A DNA stretch of 38,619 nt from an uncultured Prochlorococcus sp. (GCA_902525075.1 CABZFV010000013.1:1-38619), one strand, 5' to 3'. Counted from the stretch's first letter, positions 27,426 through 36,035 are shown. Translations and numbers: made by a program. Notes: generated by a model from the sequence alone, not told the origin.

Positions 27426-27962
27426 TTAAGAACTACTTTTTTCAAGCTCAGTTTCAATCAAAGGTTGAATTCTATCGAACTCATCATCTTCAACTAATAA
27501 GGCACATTTGTCTTTTAATTTACCCACAATAAAAAAAGGATCTAGTGGTATATATAAACCATATTCTTGATCAAAAAGATTAAAGTTAACGAGCAATTCA
27601 TAACTCTCACTATCATCATCTACGTAATCTTCTTCTAATTCATCGTAAATTGGTTCTTCAAGTTCTCCTGATACTGTTAATGTAACTGCTGATCTAATAA
27701 GTCTTAAATCATGTTCTTGAAGAACTGCTTCAGCATTTTTTAGTATTTGTTCATTTTTATCTATTTTCTCAATTAATTCAGGTTCATCTTTTTCATTTAT
27801 CTTAAAAAGACTTACTGGAGTATCAACTGGCGTTAATAAAGCATATTCTTGGCCCTCAATTCTTACTAATTGTTCAAGATAACAAAATAGCTCGTTTCCA
27901 TTTGAGTCATTTAATAAAAGAGTCTGTGCATCATAATTATCATTTGAATTGGCTTCTTTCAT
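27426..27962 (-). CDS. DUF3727 (and DUF1292-like) protein
   Basis: A 178-residue, very acidic protein of a family found in cyanobacteria and chloroplasts and annotated as DUF3727. The N-terminal part (LLLNDSNGNELFCYLEQLVRI, then YALLTPVDTPVSLF) resembles DUF1292. The C-terminal part (YELLVNFNLFDQEYGLYIPLDPFFIVGKL) is the DUF3727 signature. No function is established. It lies between ruvX and YqeG with gaps of 26 and 5 bases. Confidence 0.85.
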   Translation of the reverse strand: MKEANSNDNYDAQTLLLNDSNGNELFCYLEQLVRIEGQEYALLTPVDTPVSLFKINEKDEPELIEKIDKNEQILKNAEAVLQEHDLRLIRSAVTLTVSGELEEPIYDELEEDYVDDDSESYELLVNFNLFDQEYGLYIPLDPFFIVGKLKDKCALLVEDDEFDRIQPLIETELEKSSS

Positions 27963-27988
27963 TTTAAAATTATCTATCCTTTTTAATA

Positions 27989-28450
27989 CTAATATTTTAT
28001 CTGACGTTTACCAGCTATTTCTTCTAATTCAGGACCCTCTTCTATCCATTGTTCAAGTATTATTTTTGCTGAAAAACTATCAATCAATCCGGATTTATCT
28101 TTTTTTATTCCAAATCTTTCTGAAGATTCCCAAGTTGAACTATGTTCATTGACATAAGAAAATGGAAGATTTAATTCATTTGAAAGTAATTGACCGTAAT
28201 TTTTACAGTCAATAGCTTGAGCGGTCATTTTACCTTCCTCATCAAGCGGAATACCCACAATAAACCCAGTCAAATTAAATTCATATATATAATCTCTAAT
28301 GATTTTAATCTCTTGATTATTTTTAAATCTTTTTACTGCTGGAAGTATATTTGATGTTATGCAGAGGGGATCACAATAAGCTAATCCTATTCTTTTGGTA
28401 CCTATATCCAAACTCAAAATTGACTTGGATTTGGGTTTGCAAAATTTCAC
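27989..28450 (-). CDS. ruvX: Putative Holliday junction resolvase RuvX/YqgF
   Basis: YqgF-type RNase H-fold nuclease, thought to resolve Holliday junctions or process pre-16S rRNA. The 153 residues have [15 protein letters not shown] with the first catalytic Asp, [14 protein letters not shown] with the Glu/Asp region, [11 protein letters not shown], and a C-terminal [14 protein letters not shown] with the last acidic residue. All fit family order. Its ATG overlaps the stop of the preceding GNAT-like gene by four bases. Confidence 0.93.
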   Translation of the reverse strand: MKFCKPKSKSILSLDIGTKRIGLAYCDPLCITSNILPAVKRFKNNQEIKIIRDYIYEFNLTGFIVGIPLDEEGKMTAQAIDCKNYGQLLSNELNLPFSYVNEHSSTWESSERFGIKKDKSGLIDSFSAKIILEQWIEEGPELEEIAGKRQIKY

Positions 28451-29502
28451 TTTGTTTTTAATGGAAAAGGAGATGGATATGGATTACCTTGTGGACTTAA
28501 TTTTTCAAAGATTGATTCCAAAGATTGATTTATTATATTTACTTGTTTGGCTTCATTCTTAATTATTGTGTTCCTAATAAGAATTATTTCTTGATTTTTT
28601 ACTTTGATATTACACTCTTCGAGAAAAACATTTAATTGAGAATTTTCTTTATAGGTTTTTAAATATGAAAAAGGTGATTTTTCAAAAAATCTTTTTATAA
28701 ATTCTTTTAAAATAGAATTGAATCTATTATCCCAATATCTACTTATTGTTAAAGTATAATTTTCCTCATTTTGATAATTAATATCTTTTAAAATTGTACA
28801 TAAAACTGAATTTTCATATATTAAGGCACCACTATTAGAGTTATTTCTTTTAAGAATGTCGTCTTGATCAAAATCTAAAATATTTCTTATTAAGGGTGAT
28901 TGATTTGATCTTATGAAATTAACTATTTTTAATACATTTTGTTTATTAATTTTTTGGAATTCATTAATTAATGTATAGGCATTGGTATTTTTATTTGTAG
29001 GTTTATTTTGATCAGAACCATCCCAAAGGATTATCTCTCCTAACGGTTGAAAGCCTAATTCTCTTGCGTTTGATATAAGGTCAACATTATTTATATCTGA
29101 ATTAATTATCCAACTTGAAGTTTTGTTTTCTTTTATTGAGATAGATTTTTTTATCAATCCTAAAGTTAATTGTTTATCTGTTAGAGAACACTTGCTATTA
29201 ATCAACTTGGGCTTAGATATTTTTAAGCAAGTCTCTTTTTTGTTTAAAGGAAAAATATTCAAATAACCAATAATTTCGTTTCCATATATAGCAATTATGC
29301 ATTTATTTTTATTTTTCTTAAGATTATTCAAGAAGATTTTTAAGTCATCAAAGGTATTTATAATTGCCATCTTTAAAAACCAATTATTCAATTCCTTATT
29401 TTTAATATCTATTAAAAGATTAATATGCCGTATATGGAGTTCTTCAAAAGTTACTTCCATTCCTTTTTTAGATTGAAAAGAATAAGAGGTATCTTTTTTC
29501 AT
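28447..29502 (-). CDS. GNAT-like protein of unknown function (possible tandem fold)
   Basis: A 351-residue, Lys- and Asn-rich soluble protein. Residues about 17-160 read like an N-acetyltransferase fold ([12 protein letters not shown], then [20 protein letters not shown], and [27 protein letters not shown]). The second half (about 190-315) repeats a similar strand-helix pattern ([15 protein letters not shown] and [25 protein letters not shown]), so it may hold two GNAT folds. A canonical acetyl-CoA loop (Q/RxxGxG/A) is not obvious. The C-terminus ends in a Pro-rich tail. No gene name is recognised; it is coupled to ruvX. Confidence 0.6.
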   Translation of the reverse strand: MKKDTSYSFQSKKGMEVTFEELHIRHINLLIDIKNKELNNWFLKMAIINTFDDLKIFLNNLKKNKNKCIIAIYGNEIIGYLNIFPLNKKETCLKISKPKLINSKCSLTDKQLTLGLIKKSISIKENKTSSWIINSDINNVDLISNARELGFQPLGEIILWDGSDQNKPTNKNTNAYTLINEFQKINKQNVLKIVNFIRSNQSPLIRNILDFDQDDILKRNNSNSGALIYENSVLCTILKDINYQNEENYTLTISRYWDNRFNSILKEFIKRFFEKSPFSYLKTYKENSQLNVFLEECNIKVKNQEIILIRNTIIKNEAKQVNIINQSLESIFEKLSPQGNPYPSPFPLKTK

Positions 29503-30669
29503 TTACTTATTTTCTCTTATTAATACTATAGGGGTTTTTTCATCTCCATTGCCAGCTGGATTAGATATTAAGTTTCTTTTGAGTATTTTATTTACTTTTT
29601 TATTTGAACTAGCTAAGACTTTTACACCTCCAAGATCATTAACATCGACTACAGCAACATCTATATTTAGATAGTTCGAGACCTCCTTACAAAATAAATC
29701 CGCATTGAGAGGTCCCATAACTATACTCTTGTCGTAAGGTGTAACTGTGCCGCTTATATCATCAATGAGGGATGATTCTGAACCAGTTAACCTATAAAAT
29801 ATACCTTTAATCCCAACTAATTTGAAGAGAAATCCAACAAAAAGTGCAAAGGTTATTCTTGTGACTCCGATTCTATTTATTAATAATTGCATGCCGCAAG
29901 CAGTTGCAAGACTGCTTGTAGGGTGAAAAAAATAACATAAAGCTTTCGAAAATAAACTATATTCTAAATTTTGAGGGGAAATATATCTATTTTGCATAAT
30001 CGCTAGCGGACTCTCACCGATAGTTAAAATATCATTTTTTTCTACAATTTCTTTGCAGTATTCAATCACAGTATTTACTGGGTTATCAAAGCAACCAAGT
30101 AAATCAGTTTTAATAGCAAAAGCTTTATATTTATTATTTATTGGAATTTCAAAAACTTCTTTCGTCCTTTGTTTTTGACCATCTAAATTAATTAAGAAAC
30201 AATCCTTATTATTTGAAATGCCAAAATGTCCATAGTTCTCCCAATTTATTTTTAACCATAGATATTTTATTTTTTTTCTAAAATTATTTTTACTAAATTT
30301 ATATATGATTCTTACAAATAATTCTGAATTTGACTTGATAATTGTTGTTGGCCAGTAATTATTTAAATTCTTAATTTTATTATTTTCATATATATAAATA
30401 TCTTCTTGATAATTAAAATTTTGGCAATATTCGTTACCTTTACTTTTAAAAAAATCTAATTCAAAATTTATATTAGAAACCATCGTCTCTTTGGTCTTAC
30501 TTTTATTAGTTATTTTTAAATCAACAATTAATTCGTTTAAACCATCCTTTTTTGTGATTTTGTAATTTATAGGTACCAGATTTAACTTCGATTTGGGTGA
30601 GTTTTTAATAAATAAATCTGAAAGAATTAAAAAAATTAAAAAGACTAAGAGGATATTTATTAATATCAT
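29503..30669 (-). CDS. Membrane-anchored CofE-like protein (F420-0:gamma-glutamyl ligase family)
   Basis: A 388-residue protein with one N-terminal membrane helix (about residues 2-21), a beta-rich middle of about 130 residues with no recognised family, and a C-terminal half with the CofE-type pattern: KTDLLGCFDN, ILTIGESPLAIMQNRYISP, RLTGSESSLIDDISGTVTPYDKS, and ADLFCKEVSNYL then DVNDLGG. CofE adds glutamate to coenzyme F420-0. I see no other F420 genes here, so a different substrate is likely. The GNAT-like gene starts directly at its stop, with no gap. Confidence 0.7.
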   Translation of the reverse strand: MILINILLVFLIFLILSDLFIKNSPKSKLNLVPINYKITKKDGLNELIVDLKITNKSKTKETMVSNINFELDFFKSKGNEYCQNFNYQEDIYIYENNKIKNLNNYWPTTIIKSNSELFVRIIYKFSKNNFRKKIKYLWLKINWENYGHFGISNNKDCFLINLDGQKQRTKEVFEIPINNKYKAFAIKTDLLGCFDNPVNTVIEYCKEIVEKNDILTIGESPLAIMQNRYISPQNLEYSLFSKALCYFFHPTSSLATACGMQLLINRIGVTRITFALFVGFLFKLVGIKGIFYRLTGSESSLIDDISGTVTPYDKSIVMGPLNADLFCKEVSNYLNIDVAVVDVNDLGGVKVLASSNKKVNKILKRNLISNPAGNGDEKTPIVLIRENK

Positions 30670-30678
30670 TTTTTTAAA

Positions 30679-31227
30679 TTAATTTTTGTTTTTATCTTTT
30701 TTTTCAGAAATAATACTGTTGTATTCATTAAAACTTTCTAGAGAAAATGTAGTATCTTCTATATCAATTCCCTTTAGTTCTCCTATAACTTTGTTTAATT
30801 CATCTATATTAATCATTCCATTTTTATCATATTGCACTTCTCCATCACTATTTAAAATAATGGTTTGTGGAATTAATCCGTTCCAATAATAATTAGGTTC
30901 ATTTCTAAGATCAGACTTTTCTTTATCCTGTAATTCATCAGTAGTTAGAGCAATGATATCTATATTATTTCTCCATATCAAATCTAAACCAGATATTATA
31001 GGAGCCATAGCTTTGCTATCTGAACTGTCATCAAGATAAAAAAATAATACTGCGACTCTTTTATTTTTTAATGATTCCTGAAGAGTTGTCTGGGGAGGAA
31101 CTATAGCCCCATTACCTGCGTATATAGGAAAGATGTTGCCATCGTAACTATCAGAATCTCTTGAGGCATTTGCTTTATATGGACTTAAGAAAATTAATGC
31201 TATTAGGATCCATTGAACTATTTTCAT
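30679..31227 (-). CDS. Exported thioredoxin-fold protein without CxxC, PSI accumulation factor-like
   Basis: A 182-residue protein with a signal peptide (about 1-21, cleavage after ANA). The mature part matches a family conserved in cyanobacteria, with SYDGNIFPIYAGNGAIVPP, then VAVLFFYLDDSSDSKAMAPIISGL, and GLIPQTIILNSDGEV with a cis-Pro of the thioredoxin type. The usual CxxC is replaced by DSSDSK, so redox chemistry is unlikely. Homologues are, as I recall, named thylakoid membrane photosystem I accumulation factor. The tail is Lys-rich. It lies nine bases from the CofE-like gene. Confidence 0.6.
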   Translation of the reverse strand: MKIVQWILIALIFLSPYKANASRDSDSYDGNIFPIYAGNGAIVPPQTTLQESLKNKRVAVLFFYLDDSSDSKAMAPIISGLDLIWRNNIDIIALTTDELQDKEKSDLRNEPNYYWNGLIPQTIILNSDGEVQYDKNGMINIDELNKVIGELKGIDIEDTTFSLESFNEYNSIISEKKDKNKN

Positions 31228-31241
31228 TAAAGTTTAAAAAC

Positions 31242-32858
31242 TTACTTTGAACTTGATCTTCCTAATCCTTGAAGGATTCCTTTTCCAACTAATCCGATAG
31301 CTTTGCCAACGACCTTAGTAAGGAAAGTTACGAAAAGATTACCGATATATTTTACAGCAACTTCTAACTGAGGTGCTACGGCATCTCTTATCTCAACTAA
31401 CAATGTAACTTGTTTTTGTAGCCATTCTAGATTCTCTAATTCTTTCTCCCTATTTTCATTTTTGAAGTATCGGGTAAATTTCTTATCGATAATATCAATA
31501 TATTCTCGTTTACTCTCATACAAGTAGATAGGCATATAAATATAATTATGCCAGCGATTGTAGTTATTAATATTATTTCTAAATCTTTCAAAATTTCTTG
31601 TCGATTGTAATTCGGGATTTATAAGTACAGTCCTTAATTCAGGCCAAGAAGAACAAATATTAAAGATTTCAGAAGCTAATAAATTACAGTTCCTTATTGT
31701 CCAATTTGAAATAATATTTTCAAGGATCAAAAACGATTCTGTTTCATACAGAGGGAGTAATTTCCCATCATAGTCAAGAGCTTCATTTTTAATAATTGGC
31801 TCAATAAACATTATTGATTCATGTGATTCTCTATCTATCTCTTCGCAACTTACTTCACTATAAATAAAATCATTTATTGAAATAGACTCCCCTCCTTTTT
31901 TTAATCTATAATAGCTGTCTGTGATATTTGAAATTGTATTGACTTTAAGTTCTTTTATAAGAGAATTTAAATCATCTTTAAAATCTTTATCCTTATAGTT
32001 TTCCTTAATATTTTTTACTAAATTATCTAACTCATCTAACATTTTGCAAATTAGTCGTGAAATAAATTCTTTCTTTATCCCAGAAAGAATTATTGATGAA
32101 TTATTAAATTCAACCTGTAAGTTAGTTGAGCTATACCTTTCTTTTAGCCTATCTAAAATTAAATTAAATATTTCTGTGGTGTTTTTATCTTTAATGAATA
32201 CAGTGTTCTTATTTTCAAGATTAATTTTGTTTTCACTGTAAACTGCCTCTGTATAAAGATCTAGTGAATTACCCCATAAGAAAATTAGAAAAGATTTTGC
32301 AGTAATAAGTTCTCTTAATCTTCCTTTTAAAATGAATTTATAAAATTCTGGTGTTGAATCAGAGTTTACATATTTAAATATATAATTAATTTCAGAATCT
32401 ATTTGTTTAAGACCTGAAGTTAGAATTTTTTGACTAAAAGAGAGAGGCTTGTTTTTGTTTAATTGAACTCGGGAATTATTTTCAATATCAAATACTCTTC
32501 CTCCATTTAAAATGGTATCAATAGATTCAAGAACTTTTTCTGCACTGGGATTTAAAAGAAAACCTTCAGCATTTAACGATGGAGGGGTATTTGCTTCATA
32601 AACAAGTTCGCCAGAGAGAATTATAAGAAACTTTGACTCATCATATCTTTCTCTTAATTTTAATAGCTCTAACCTTATGAGATCTTCTGATTGGAAATTA
32701 AGAACATTCCATATAACTAAATCTGGAGTTTTATCACTTGTTCCATCATTAAAATTAATTTCTAAATTTTGGTCTAGGGATGTTAACTTAAGCGATAAAG
32801 ATTCTGCTATTAAGCTTGGAGCAATAATCAATATCGATTTTTTTGAAATTAATTCCAA
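31242..32858 (-). CDS. Ycf55/DUF3685-like protein with degenerate receiver domain
   Basis: A 538-residue protein. The first about 120 residues are receiver-like (SILIIAPSLIAESL, then PDLVIWNVLNF, FLIILSGE, EGFLLNPSAEKVLESI), but the expected phospho-acceptor Asp is Asn (IWNVL) and the conserved Lys before Pro is Asn (LLNPS). The middle is helical and unassigned. The C-terminal region (about 340-538) with YMPIYLYESKREYIDIIDKKF and the Gly-rich VVGKAIGLVGKGILQGLG end matches the cyanobacterial and red algal plastid Ycf55/DUF3685 family. Function unknown. It is the first gene of the ten-gene run. Confidence 0.72.
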   Translation of the reverse strand: MELISKKSILIIAPSLIAESLSLKLTSLDQNLEINFNDGTSDKTPDLVIWNVLNFQSEDLIRLELLKLRERYDESKFLIILSGELVYEANTPPSLNAEGFLLNPSAEKVLESIDTILNGGRVFDIENNSRVQLNKNKPLSFSQKILTSGLKQIDSEINYIFKYVNSDSTPEFYKFILKGRLRELITAKSFLIFLWGNSLDLYTEAVYSENKINLENKNTVFIKDKNTTEIFNLILDRLKERYSSTNLQVEFNNSSIILSGIKKEFISRLICKMLDELDNLVKNIKENYKDKDFKDDLNSLIKELKVNTISNITDSYYRLKKGGESISINDFIYSEVSCEEIDRESHESIMFIEPIIKNEALDYDGKLLPLYETESFLILENIISNWTIRNCNLLASEIFNICSSWPELRTVLINPELQSTRNFERFRNNINNYNRWHNYIYMPIYLYESKREYIDIIDKKFTRYFKNENREKELENLEWLQKQVTLLVEIRDAVAPQLEVAVKYIGNLFVTFLTKVVGKAIGLVGKGILQGLGRSSSK

Positions 32859-32968
32859 GACTAGATTTCTTATCTCTTATACAAAATTAACTAACAATTA
32901 CTGCAAATACCAGCCTTAAATCAATTTTTATACTCTTTTAAGCGTAGTAATTTGTGTTTAAATCAAAG

Positions 32969-33703
32969 TCATTTAATCTCTTCTGACAATACATTATTCG
33001 CTTCGTTTATCGTGAATTTATTTTCATATAGAGCTTTACCTACTATTACTCCAAAGAGTCCAGAGTTTTCAAATTTTACTAAGGATAATAAATCAGAAAT
33101 TGATCCAACACCTCCTGAGGCTATTACTGGAATATCTGTAATTTCAAGTATGCTTTTGATAAATTCTTCATTTGTCCCTTCTAAAGTCCCATCTGTATTT
33201 ATATCTGTAACAATAAAACTAGCAATTTTAAATGAAGAAAACTCCTTTACTAGATCTGTGGCAAAAATATTAGATTGCTCAAGCCAACCCCTTGTACTAA
33301 CTTTTCCATCTTTTGCATCTATCCCAACAATTATCCTTCCAGGAAATTTATTTGATAAGTCTTTAACTAGTTCCTTATTTTCTATCGCAGAGGTTCCCAT
33401 GATAACTTTCTCAATACCATAAGAAAATAATTGTTCTATCCTTTCTTGAGACCTTATCCCCCCACCTATTTGAATAGGTATATTAACTGTTTTTGCAATC
33501 TTTTTTATTGATTTATCGTTTGTTGGGGATCCAGTTTTTGCAGCATCCAAATCAACTATATGTATATATTTTGCTCCTTCGCTTTCCCAAAATTTAGCTT
33601 GCTCATGAGGCTCTTTTGTGAAGTCTTTTCTTTTATTAAAGTCGCCTTTAAAAAGCCTTACACACTTTCCATTCATTAAATCAATTGCTGGTATTAGGTC
33701 CAT
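32969..33703 (-). CDS. hisA: Phosphoribosylformimino-AICAR ribotide isomerase
   Basis: HisA catalyses an Amadori rearrangement of ProFAR in histidine synthesis. The 244 residues form a half-barrel repeat TIM fold, with the catalytic Asp in IPAIDLMNGKCVRL (Asp8), the first phosphate site IQIGGGIRSQE, VGIDAKDGKV with the second Asp near residue 129, TDINTDGTLEG and the second phosphate site VIASGGVGS. It is a single gene, divergent from the CSP41-like epimerase by 86 bases. Confidence 0.95.
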   Translation of the reverse strand: MDLIPAIDLMNGKCVRLFKGDFNKRKDFTKEPHEQAKFWESEGAKYIHIVDLDAAKTGSPTNDKSIKKIAKTVNIPIQIGGGIRSQERIEQLFSYGIEKVIMGTSAIENKELVKDLSNKFPGRIIVGIDAKDGKVSTRGWLEQSNIFATDLVKEFSSFKIASFIVTDINTDGTLEGTNEEFIKSILEITDIPVIASGGVGSISDLLSLVKFENSGLFGVIVGKALYENKFTINEANNVLSEEIK

Positions 33704-33789
33704 AGAATCATCCTTTTCATTAATTACTTATTAGTAGTACTATTCAATATGTAATTCTATTTAAGATTACTACTTCAGTTAAATATTTT

Positions 33790-34716
33790 TTGAATATGAA
33801 AATTCTTGTAATGGGTGGCACTAGATTTGTTGGCAAGTCTTTGGTTGGAAAGTTAATAAGTAAAAATTATGATATTGATATTTTCACGAGAGGTAATAAA
33901 AGTAATCCTGAAAAAACAAATTTAATTAAGGGCGATAGAAATAATTCAGAAGATATCCTCAAGCTAAGAAATGAAAAGTATGATGTTGTTTTTGATATTT
34001 CTGGACGAGAGTTAGAACAAACCAAACTTCTTATGGAAAATTTAGATAATTCTTTCCAGAGATATATATATGTAAGCTCTGCAGGTGTTTATAAAGATAA
34101 TTGTGAACTACCCTTATCCGAAGTTGATCCAATTGATCCAGAAAGTAGGCACAAAGGAAAATTTGAGACAGAAAATTGGTTAAAAAACCAAAAAATTCCT
34201 TTTACAAGTTTTAGACCTACTTATATTTATGGACCAGGAAATTATAATAAAATTGAAAATTGGTTTTTTGAAAGGTTATTTACTAAAAAATCTATACCAA
34301 TCCCTGGTGACGGTTCTTTAATTACTCAGCTTGGCCATGTTTCGGATCTAACTGATGTAATGATTAAGTGCATAAATTTTGAAAATTCCAAAAATAATAT
34401 TTACAATTGTTCAGGTGAAAAAGGAGTAACAATCAAGGGTTTAATTTATTTCTGTGCGAATGTTCTTGGATTAAACCAAAATGAGATTTCTTTAAGAACA
34501 TTTGATTATCAAAAATTAGATCCTAAGTCTCGAAAGGGATTTCCAATTAGATTAAATCATTATCAGACTGATATCTCTAAGATAAAACGTGACTTAGAGT
34601 GGGCGCCAACTTTTGATTTACTTAATGGCCTAAAGGATAGTTTTGTGAATGATTTTAATAATAAAAAGAGTGAGGAGTTTGATGAAAATTCAGATAATAT
34701 TCTTTTTAATTCTTAA
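33790..34716 (+). CDS. Atypical extended SDR / CSP41-like epimerase
   Basis: A 308-residue Rossmann-fold protein with VMGGTRFVGKSL (GxxGxxG-like NAD site) at the N-terminus, VFDISGRE, and YVSSAGVYKD. The usual SDR catalytic YxxxK is absent: the matching region reads SRHKGKFETENWL. This pattern, together with FRPTYIYGPGNYN and the loss of catalysis, matches the chloroplast stem-loop-binding protein CSP41 group, which binds or cleaves RNA in plastids. RNA action here is inferred. The 3' end overlaps pgsA by 27 bases on the opposite strand. Confidence 0.8.
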   Translation: MNMKILVMGGTRFVGKSLVGKLISKNYDIDIFTRGNKSNPEKTNLIKGDRNNSEDILKLRNEKYDVVFDISGRELEQTKLLMENLDNSFQRYIYVSSAGVYKDNCELPLSEVDPIDPESRHKGKFETENWLKNQKIPFTSFRPTYIYGPGNYNKIENWFFERLFTKKSIPIPGDGSLITQLGHVSDLTDVMIKCINFENSKNNIYNCSGEKGVTIKGLIYFCANVLGLNQNEISLRTFDYQKLDPKSRKGFPIRLNHYQTDISKIKRDLEWAPTFDLLNGLKDSFVNDFNNKKSEEFDENSDNILFNS

Positions 34717-35229
34717 ATAGCCTATTAAAGTCACAAAAGTCAGGAAAAATCCTAACCAATAAAAAATTAAAGCCAAATTATTCAATAAGCTAATTTTTAA
34801 TGGTGTAAAGAAGGTAATTACTGAAATAAAAAAGAAAAATGTTTTATATTTTCCTAACATTGATGCTGGTAAACCGTCTTTTGTAGAGTTCCTTAGGCTA
34901 GAGATAATTAATTCTCTAAATAAAATTAATGACAAAGACCAGAAGGGGATAAAATTATTTTTACAAAGGAAGGTCAGAGGAATTAAGTAGAATACTTTAT
35001 CGCTTAAGGGATCAAGGATAGCTCCTAATCTGGTTTTAAGATTAAATTTCCTTGCAATTAACCCGTCAAAATAATCAGTTAAACCTCCAATAATAATCAA
35101 TATAAAGACATAAAAAGGTCTGTTAATTTCTAAAAAAAGTATTAATGGAAATACAAGGAAAAGGCGAGTTATCGATAATAAATTGGGAATATTCAATGCC
35201 AAATTTTTAAGATTTTTTATTAATAACAA
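34690..35229 (-). CDS. pgsA: CDP-diacylglycerol-glycerol-3-phosphate 3-phosphatidyltransferase
   Basis: PgsA makes phosphatidylglycerophosphate, the precursor of phosphatidylglycerol, which thylakoids need. The 179 residues are membrane-rich with about four or five helices. The CDP-alcohol phosphotransferase motif DG-x2-AR-x8-G-x3-D-x3-D is visible as DYFDGLIARKFNLKTRLG followed by ILDPLSDK. Length is normal. The last nine codons overlap the convergent epimerase gene. Confidence 0.92.
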   Translation of the reverse strand: MLLIKNLKNLALNIPNLLSITRLFLVFPLILFLEINRPFYVFILIIIGGLTDYFDGLIARKFNLKTRLGAILDPLSDKVFYLIPLTFLCKNNFIPFWSLSLILFRELIISSLRNSTKDGLPASMLGKYKTFFFFISVITFFTPLKISLLNNLALIFYWLGFFLTFVTLIGYLRIKKNII

Positions 35230-35369
35230 ATTAGTTTTTGTATATAAAAAATATATTACACTCTCAACAAGCTTAAATTTTTAGTAGAAATTTTAAATGG
35301 TTTTTGATGCTAGATTCTAAAATTTAATTTAAATCTGAATCCTAAAGATTATAAACTCAACTTCTCTTT

Positions 35370-35414
35370 ATGAATGATGATGTTTTATATTACAAAATTA
35401 TTCCTTATATCTAA
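35370..35414 (+). other. Possible 14-codon leader ORF before the PPC-glutaredoxin gene
   Basis: ATG at 35370 begins 14 codons (rich in Tyr, Ile and Asp) that end in a TAA at 35412-35414 overlapping the next ATG (TAATG). The arrangement could couple translation. No ribosome-binding site is seen, and short ORFs of this size are common by chance in AT-rich DNA. Confidence 0.2.
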
Positions 35415-36025
35415 TGCAGCCTCATAGCCTAAAGCTATCTCCAGAATCTGACTTGATAAATTCAATTAAAGAATATTCTTTATCGAATAATTTATACGGG
35501 TATGTTTCTGGAGTGGTTGGTAATCTTAGAACAGTTTGTATTCAATGCCCAGGTAATCAAGAGATAAATAAATTTGAAGGAAATTTAGAGATAGTTTCTT
35601 TAAACGGACATTTTAATAAAGGAGATGTTCATTTACATTTGAGTTTTGCAGATGAGGGATGTAATGTGTTTGGCGGGCATCTTGAGGAGGGATGTATTGT
35701 AAAAAAAGGTACTGATATATTGTTACTTTCTTTTGAACAGAAAATTATTAATATCTCAAATCATGATTTAATCACTAATGAATCACGTGTAAAAGCATAT
35801 ATTTTAAAGGATTGTCCTTGGTCTAAAAGAGCAATTAGGTTGCTTAATTCTTTATCTATCCCTCATGAAGTTACTCTAATAGACAATGATGAGAGCTTTC
35901 AAAAAATTATGGCTCAAAGTAGCCATAATACTTTCCCTCAAATATTTTTGGATAATAAATTTTTTGGAGGATATGATGAACTTTCAGAACAAGCAAAATT
36001 GGATAACTTAATTTCATTTAAGTAA
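35414..36025 (+). CDS. PPC (DUF296) domain - glutaredoxin fusion protein
   Basis: A 203-residue protein with two domains. Residues about 1-115 form a PPC/DUF296 domain: YGYVSGVVGNLRTVCIQ, then LNGHFNKGDVHLHLSFADE with three His, and FGGHLEEGCIV. Residues about 125-203 are a glutaredoxin: KAYILKDCPWSKRA with a single active-site Cys (CPWS), NTFPQIFLD with the cis-Pro, and GGYDEL for glutathione binding. The second Cys of dithiol glutaredoxins is Ser, so it is monothiol-like, but it lacks the CGFS motif. The pairing suggests a redox-linked regulatory role; that is inference. Confidence 0.85.
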   Translation: MQPHSLKLSPESDLINSIKEYSLSNNLYGYVSGVVGNLRTVCIQCPGNQEINKFEGNLEIVSLNGHFNKGDVHLHLSFADEGCNVFGGHLEEGCIVKKGTDILLLSFEQKIINISNHDLITNESRVKAYILKDCPWSKRAIRLLNSLSIPHEVTLIDNDESFQKIMAQSSHNTFPQIFLDNKFFGGYDELSEQAKLDNLISFK

Positions 36026-36035
36026 TCTAAATTTT

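Noticed and set aside
33704..33789. NtcA-like GTA/TAC elements between hisA and the epimerase
   Set aside because: Spacing does not fit GTA-N8-TAC.
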